This document shows, piece after piece, positions 14,805 through 18,038 of a stretch of DNA of 18,038 nucleotides (positions within the stretch are counted from its first letter, which is position 1; each line of letters begins with the position of its first letter). This stretch comes from an uncultured Rubrobacteraceae bacterium (GTDB taxonomy: Bacteria > Actinomycetota > Rubrobacteria > Rubrobacterales > Rubrobacteraceae). A program made the translations under genes and the position numbers. The DNA is taken from the NCBI GenBank assembly GCA_902805985.1, contig CADCUW010000165.1, positions 1 to 18,038 of the forward strand, in the 5' to 3' direction. The notes beneath the pieces were generated by a model. That model saw only the letters and a list, made by a program, of their open reading frames with translations, made no database searches and was not told where the DNA came from.

Positions 14805-15433
14805 GCGGGGTCTCGGCCGTCGTGCTCGCCGCGGGCGCGGGGAGCCGCTTCGGGGGTGGGAAGCTCCTGGCCCCGTTCTGGGGGCGGACCCTGATCGAAG
14901 CCACCCTGGAAGGGCTGCGCGGGGCTCCGGTGGATGAGACAATCGTGGTGGTCGGAGCCGAAGGGGAAAGGTTGCGCAGCGTAAGCGCCGCACACGGGGC
15001 CCGCGTGGCCATAAACCGCGCGTGGGCTGAGGGAATGTCCACCTCGGTCGGCGTGGGATTCGACGCCTGCTCGCCGGGGTCCCGCGCCGCGGTCGTCGTC
15101 CTCGCGGACCAGCCGCTCGTGGGGGCCGGGGCGGTGGCGCGGCTCGTCGAGGCCTTCGAGGACGGGGCGCGGATGGCGGTTGCGACCTACGGCGGGGAGC
15201 CGCGCAACCCGGCGCTCTTCGCCAGGGAGGTATGGCCGCTCCTTGAGCGTGAGATGTCGGGGGACAGGGGGGCGAGGGCCGTCCTCGCGCGCCACCCGGA
15301 ACTGGTAACGGAGGTGCCTTGCGATGACGTAGCGGACCCGGCCGACGTGGATACTGTGGAAGACCTGCGGCGTCTGGAGGAGCTGGCCGCTCCCGGGCGT
15401 GGCGGGGCGATCCGTCAAAGGAGAGACAGATGA
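14801..15433 (+). CDS. MobA/MocA-like molybdenum-cofactor nucleotidyltransferase
   Basis: A 210-residue NTP-transferase-fold protein. The N-terminal signature is VVLAAGAGSRFGGGKLL (residues 7-23), which binds the nucleotide; LADQP with D103 supplies the metal ligand. In Mo-hydroxylase operons such proteins usually act as CTP:molybdopterin cytidylyltransferase (MocA), making the MCD cofactor needed by CoxL-type subunits. A GTP-using MobA activity cannot be excluded from motifs alone. TTG at 14801 overlaps the stop of the XdhC gene (TTGA). Its own stop overlaps the coxG start (ATGA), so five consecutive genes are translationally linked. Confidence 0.88.
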   Translation: MSGVSAVVLAAGAGSRFGGGKLLAPFWGRTLIEATLEGLRGAPVDETIVVVGAEGERLRSVSAAHGARVAINRAWAEGMSTSVGVGFDACSPGSRAAVVVLADQPLVGAGAVARLVEAFEDGARMAVATYGGEPRNPALFAREVWPLLEREMSGDRGARAVLARHPELVTEVPCDDVADPADVDTVEDLRRLEELAAPGRGGAIRQRRDR

Positions 15434-16161
15434 AGCTAAACAACGAGTTTACGGTCGACGTACCGGTAGAAGACGTCTGGAACGTGTTGCTCGACTTGGA
15501 GCGGATCACCCCATGCCTGCCCGGCGCTTCCCTGACCGAAGAGACGGGCGAGCGCGAGTACGACGGGGCGATGAAGGTCAAGCTTGGCCCCGTGACCCAG
15601 CAGTACAAGGGTACGGTCAAGATCCAGGAGGCCGACGAGTCCGCCCACCGGGCGGTGCTGAGGGCCGACGGCAAGGACGCCCGCGGCCAGGGGACGGCCT
15701 CGGCCACCATCGTCTCCACCCTGCACGATGAGGGGAACGGCAGCACCAGGGTAAACGTCGAGACCGACATGCAGATCACCGGCCGCGCGGCGCAGTTCGG
15801 CCAGGGCATCCAGCAGCAGGTCTCCGAGAAGCTCCTCGGCCGGTTCGCCGATTGCCTGGAGGAGGAGATTACTAACGGTGGGGCCGCGAGGGGGGCCGAC
15901 GTCTCCGGGGCCGCGCCGTCCGCGAACGGCTCCTCCGGGAACGGGCGGGCGTCCTCCCAGCAGGCAGGTACCACCCGGCAGCAGGACGACGTCGAGGCGC
16001 TCGACCTCGGCGAGGCGAGCCGGGACGTCGTCATGGGTCAGATCAAGCCCGCCATACCCCTGGTGGTCGGCGCCGTGGTACTGCTGCTCGTGCTCCGCTC
16101 CCTCAGGGGAGGCTCCTCCGGCCGGGGACGTGGCAGGCCCGAGATAGCCTTCAGGTTTTAA
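15430..16161 (+). CDS. coxG: CoxG-family SRPBCC protein with C-terminal membrane anchor (first copy)
   Basis: The 243-residue protein has a CoxG/SRPBCC domain (about 1-150; FTVDVPVEDVWNVLLDLERITPCLPGA is the hallmark start, and GQGTASATIVSTL follows). It then has a Ser/Gly/Gln-rich linker and one hydrophobic helix at about 208-222, followed by a basic tail. CoxG is thought to recruit CO dehydrogenase to the cytoplasmic membrane; a tail anchor facing the cytoplasm fits that. The start is ATG at 15430 with AAAGGAG upstream, overlapping the previous stop. It is the last gene of the operon and has a paralogue at 16880-17686. Confidence 0.93.
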   Translation: MKLNNEFTVDVPVEDVWNVLLDLERITPCLPGASLTEETGEREYDGAMKVKLGPVTQQYKGTVKIQEADESAHRAVLRADGKDARGQGTASATIVSTLHDEGNGSTRVNVETDMQITGRAAQFGQGIQQQVSEKLLGRFADCLEEEITNGGAARGADVSGAAPSANGSSGNGRASSQQAGTTRQQDDVEALDLGEASRDVVMGQIKPAIPLVVGAVVLLLVLRSLRGGSSGRGRGRPEIAFRF

Positions 16162-16169
16162 GGTTGCCA

Positions 16170-16214
16170 GCCGTCAGCGGTTGACTCTCAGACAGAAGGT
16201 CGGCCGCTGGCGGC
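16170..16214 (+). terminator. Probable terminator of the Mo-hydroxylase operon
   Basis: GCCGTCAGCGG (16170-16180) pairs with CCGCTGGCGGC (16204-16214), 11 bp including one G-U pair, across a 23-nt loop. It begins 9 nt after the coxG stop. No U-run follows. Confidence 0.4.
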
Positions 16215-16280
16215 GTAAGCCCGAGGCTGGCGCGTCCCGGCGGACGCCCCGGGTTCGGCCCGGTGGGGAGCGCAGACCAT

Positions 16281-16318
16281 AGAGGGAGGGTGCCGAGTGT
16301 TTGCCCGGCACCCCCTCT
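16281..16318. terminator. Hairpin between convergent coxG and small minus-strand gene
   Basis: GGGTGCCG (16288-16295) pairs with CGGCACCC (16306-16313) over a 10-nt loop. The stem is extended by AGAGG (16281-16285) with CCTCT (16314-16318) past a 2-nt bulge. Its position between two converging genes suggests termination in both directions. Confidence 0.5.
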
Positions 16319-16347
16319 TCGACCCGAGAACCTTTGGTTGGCTGGCT

Positions 16348-16659
16348 CTATCTGGCGCCTAGCTGGGCCTTGACCTTGCTGAAGATCTCGTCCGCTCTGT
16401 CCAGCAGGCCCTTCTCCCTGGCCTTCTCCGCCATGGAGGGGTACACCCAGTTGTTCTCCTGGGCCCTGTCGACGGCCCTAGCTATGGGTCCCTGTCCTCC
16501 CCGGGGGGCGCCCTCCGACTGGGATGACGCCTGCGCCCCCCCGGCGCCGGGGGGTTCCTCCTGGCTCTCCTGAACGCCGACCGGCCCGATCAGGCGCTGC
16601 TCGTTGACCGCCCTGAACAGGGGACGCTCATCCTCTGGTCTTCTGTCCCGTACCGGCAC
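16348..16659 (-). CDS. Small hypothetical protein between the two coxG genes
   Basis: The 103-residue product is not recognised. The start is GTG at 16659, with AGGAG 7 nt upstream, which is the best evidence that the gene is real. The N-terminus is charged (PVRDRRPEDERP), the middle is Gly/Gln/Ser-rich and probably disordered (about residues 32-57), and the C-terminus is a helical segment (ARAVDRAQENNWVYPSMAEKA onward, ending KVKAQLGAR). No cysteines, signal peptide or membrane helix are visible, so it is likely a small soluble cytoplasmic protein. A predicted promoter lies just upstream. It is divergent from the second coxG and convergent with the first. A role with CoxG is only a positional guess. 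Confidence 0.68.
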   Translation of the reverse strand: MPVRDRRPEDERPLFRAVNEQRLIGPVGVQESQEEPPGAGGAQASSQSEGAPRGGQGPIARAVDRAQENNWVYPSMAEKAREKGLLDRADEIFSKVKAQLGAR

Positions 16660-16685
16660 TTGTGCGCTCCTCTCCCGGTGGTGCC

Positions 16686-16715
16686 ATTACACCTTGCTTT
16701 ATACTCCTACTCCAA
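16686..16715 (-). promoter_or_regulatory. Predicted promoter of the small minus-strand gene
   Basis: On the minus strand TTGGAG (16715-16710) lies 18 nt from TGTAAT (16691-16686), giving a leader of roughly 20 nt. A second AT-rich box, TATAAA (16703-16698), has no suitable -35. Confidence 0.4.
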
Positions 16716-16761
16716 CCCTGGCGCAGGAATCTCGCATACCGGCGCCTGACACCCGGGACCG

Positions 16762-16829
16762 GCGGACGCGACGGGGCGCGCGAGGCAAGCGTCGCTCGAG
16801 GGGTCGGAGATCCGGACCGTCGCGTCCGC
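16762..16829. repeat. 13-bp perfect inverted repeat in the leader of the second coxG
   Basis: GCGGACGCGACGG (16762-16774) and CCGTCGCGTCCGC (16817-16829) are exact reverse complements around 42 nt that can fold further (CGAG with CTCG inside). It lies between the divergent small gene and coxG copy 2. TATAAC (16854-16859), just downstream, may be a -10 box for coxG copy 2. Confidence 0.5.
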
Positions 16830-16879
16830 GGAAGACGCGGGTAGAGGCGAGGCTATAACATGGGTCAAAAGGAGGCGCG

Positions 16880-17686
16880 GTGAAGATCGACTACGAGTTC
16901 ACGGTTGGCGTACCCGTGGATCAGGCATGGAGCAGGATGCTGGACCTCGAGAAGATAGCCCCCTGCCTACCGGGAGCCGCCATCCAGGAAGAGATGGGCG
17001 GCGGCGAGTACGCGGGCACCATGAAGGTCGAGATCGGCCCCATAACCGTGAGCTACAAGGGCACTATAAAGTTCGAGGAGACGGACGAAACCAACCACCG
17101 CGCCGTCCTCCGCGCGACCGGCCGCGAGGCCCGCGGCCAGGGAACCGCCTCGGCGACGATAATCTCCACCTTGCGCGAAGAGGACGACGGCACCAGGGTC
17201 AGCGTCGAGACGGACTTGATGCTCACCGGCCGCGTCGCCCAGTTCGGCCGGGGCATAGCCCAGGACGTGGCGAAGAAGATGCTCGACGAGTTCGCCGTCT
17301 GCCTGGAGCAGGAGATCTCGGGCGCCAACGTCGCGGACGCCGCCGAACCCGCCCCCGAGAACATTGCCGCGGACGCCGCCACCAGCGAGTACGCCCCGCC
17401 AGCCGCGGCCACCGGGGGCACTGCCAGGGACACAGCCGGCGCGACCGTCGAAGGCGCTATCGTCGCCGGTCCGAGCCCCACGGAGGCCGCCGCGGCGGCC
17501 CCGACCACCCCCACGCAACAGCCGGCGATCCAGGAGATACCCCGCCGCGAGCCCCAGAGAGAACCGGAGCCACCCGGCCCCGATGCCCCGGGACGGGAAG
17601 AGCTTCCGAAACGGCTCCCCCCAGCGCTCGCCGGCCTCGGTATCCTGCTGCTTCTCCTCTTCTGGCTCCTCCGCAGAAAACGTTAG
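16880..17686 (+). CDS. coxG: CoxG-family SRPBCC protein with C-terminal membrane anchor (second copy)
   Basis: The 268-residue paralogue of the preceding CoxG shares FTVGVPVDQAW, LDLEKIAPCLPGA, YKGTIKF and GQGTASATIISTL. The SRPBCC domain covers about residues 1-150. A long Ala/Pro/Glu-rich linker (about 155-245) leads to one hydrophobic helix at 249-264 and a basic RRKR tail, so the protein is tail-anchored with the domain in the cytoplasm. The start is GTG at 16880 with AAAAGGAGG 4 nt upstream. The gene is separated from the operon by about 700 bp and a minus-strand gene, so it has its own promoter. It may recruit the same Mo enzyme under other conditions, or another one. Confidence 0.92.
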   Translation: MKIDYEFTVGVPVDQAWSRMLDLEKIAPCLPGAAIQEEMGGGEYAGTMKVEIGPITVSYKGTIKFEETDETNHRAVLRATGREARGQGTASATIISTLREEDDGTRVSVETDLMLTGRVAQFGRGIAQDVAKKMLDEFAVCLEQEISGANVADAAEPAPENIAADAATSEYAPPAAATGGTARDTAGATVEGAIVAGPSPTEAAAAAPTTPTQQPAIQEIPRREPQREPEPPGPDAPGREELPKRLPPALAGLGILLLLLFWLLRRKR

Positions 17687-17764
17687 GGCCTCCGGGCGCC
17701 AGAAGACGGCAAAAACCGTCCCCCAACGCGCGGTAAAGGCTTCCCATCTGCGCTGAGCGCCCCA

Positions 17765-17796
17765 AGGCGGGCTCGGAGCTTTTCCCGAGTCCGCCT
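17765..17796. terminator. Probable bidirectional terminator after second coxG
   Basis: AGGCGGGCTCGG (17765-17776) pairs with CCGAGTCCGCCT (17785-17796), 12 bp with one G-U pair on the plus-strand RNA, over an 8-nt loop. It lies between convergent genes. A weaker stem, GACGG (17705-17709) with CCGTC (17716-17720), precedes it. Confidence 0.55.
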
Positions 17797-17821
17797 CGTG
17801 GCTTCTACTCTTTGCCGAAAA

Positions 17822-17842
17822 CTGACCGCTGAAGGCTGACGG
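17822..17842 (+). repeat. Heptamer tandem repeat CTGAnnG, three units
   Basis: CTGACCG, CTGAAGG and CTGACGG follow one another without gaps at 17822-17842, just before the stop of the minus-strand gene. A related GCCGTCAGCGG (its reverse complement contains CTGACGG) lies at 16170-16180, downstream of the first coxG. Confidence 0.5.
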
Positions 17843-17844
17843 CT

Positions 17845-18038
17845 CTAGTGCTCGTGGTGCTGGTGGACGACGGCGTGGCCCTTGCCCCGGGCTATAAGGT
17901 AGCGGTTCACAGGGAAGGCGACCACGAAGGCGACCGCGAGCGCGAAGGCGAGGCTGCCCCAGAAGAGCAGGCTCGTCGGTCCCGCCTCCATCGCGCCCGG
18001 GACGGCGAGCATGATGAGGTTGTCCACGATCTCCATGA
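17845..18038 (-). CDS. DUF4396-like membrane protein, C-terminal part (runs off right edge)
   Basis: About 63 residues are visible. A hydrophobic helix in SLLFWGSLAFALAVAFVV is followed by AFPVNRYLIARGKGH, resembling the PVNWWLI-RG ending of DUF4396 membrane proteins, which I recall only from general knowledge. The end is His-rich (VVHQHHEH). An ATG at 18036 is in frame, but the family is usually longer than this, so the gene probably continues beyond the window and that Met is internal. The family's role is unknown, though some members sit near metal-transport genes. It is convergent with the second coxG gene. Confidence 0.66.
   Translation of the reverse strand, partial: MEIVDNLIMLAVPGAMEAGPTSLLFWGSLAFALAVAFVVAFPVNRYLIARGKGHAVVHQHHEH

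Noticed and set aside
13907..16034. Minus-strand frames of 400-500 codons opposite the XdhC, MocA-like and coxG genes
   Set aside because: These are antisense shadows, rich in Ser, Arg and Pro, without recognisable motifs; the plus-strand genes are well supported.
16301..16573. Plus-strand frame opposite the small minus-strand gene
   Set aside because: It starts inside a terminator-like hairpin and lacks a ribosome binding site, whereas the minus-strand frame has a good Shine-Dalgarno and promoter.

Overview
The window is high-GC bacterial DNA (about two thirds G+C by eye) with GTG/TTG starts, several stop/start overlaps and one apparently leaderless gene. An NDMA-type methanol dehydrogenase and a CoxSLM-type molybdenum hydroxylase occur together. 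This suggests a deep-branching actinomycete, and Rubrobacter or a relative is my best guess. That assignment is inference from gene content only. No tRNA, rRNA, CRISPR array or insertion sequence was seen.

Region 1 (1-4169): a minus-strand unit encodes an iron-type, NDMA-dependent methanol/alcohol dehydrogenase (mno-like), then a MoxR AAA+ ATPase, then a CoxE-type VWA protein that runs off the left edge. The ATPase and VWA protein both carry histidine-rich stretches. A GntR/HutC regulator is divergent from this unit. The gap between them holds a palindrome overlapping the predicted mno promoter.

Region 2 (4170-7327): a lipoprotein of the sulfatase/alkaline-phosphatase superfamily with Thr instead of Cys/Ser at the nucleophile position, a hotdog-fold thioesterase, and a convergent GAF protein resembling free methionine-(R)-sulfoxide reductase.

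Region 3 (7328-16161): a tightly packed plus-strand operon. It encodes a form II CO-dehydrogenase-like molybdenum hydroxylase (small [2Fe-2S], large Mo and medium FAD subunits), a second MoxR/VWA pair (CoxD/CoxE), two XdhC/CoxI-family proteins, a MobA/MocA-like nucleotidyltransferase and a membrane-anchored CoxG. Most junctions are stop/start overlaps. The large subunit has the AYRGAGR loop, so CO is not the assured substrate.

Region 4 (16162-18038): terminator-like hairpins, a small unknown minus-strand gene, a second CoxG paralogue behind a structured leader, a heptamer repeat and the C-terminus of a DUF4396-like membrane protein.

The main synthesis is that a 17-nt element (15/17 identical, with a GntR-like GT-N4-AC core) occurs only in the mno/gntR gap and in the leader of the Mo-hydroxylase operon. 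I infer that one GntR regulator may control both enzymes. They could act in sequence (alcohol to aldehyde, then aldehyde or another carbonyl to acid), each with its own MoxR-VWA maturation machine.
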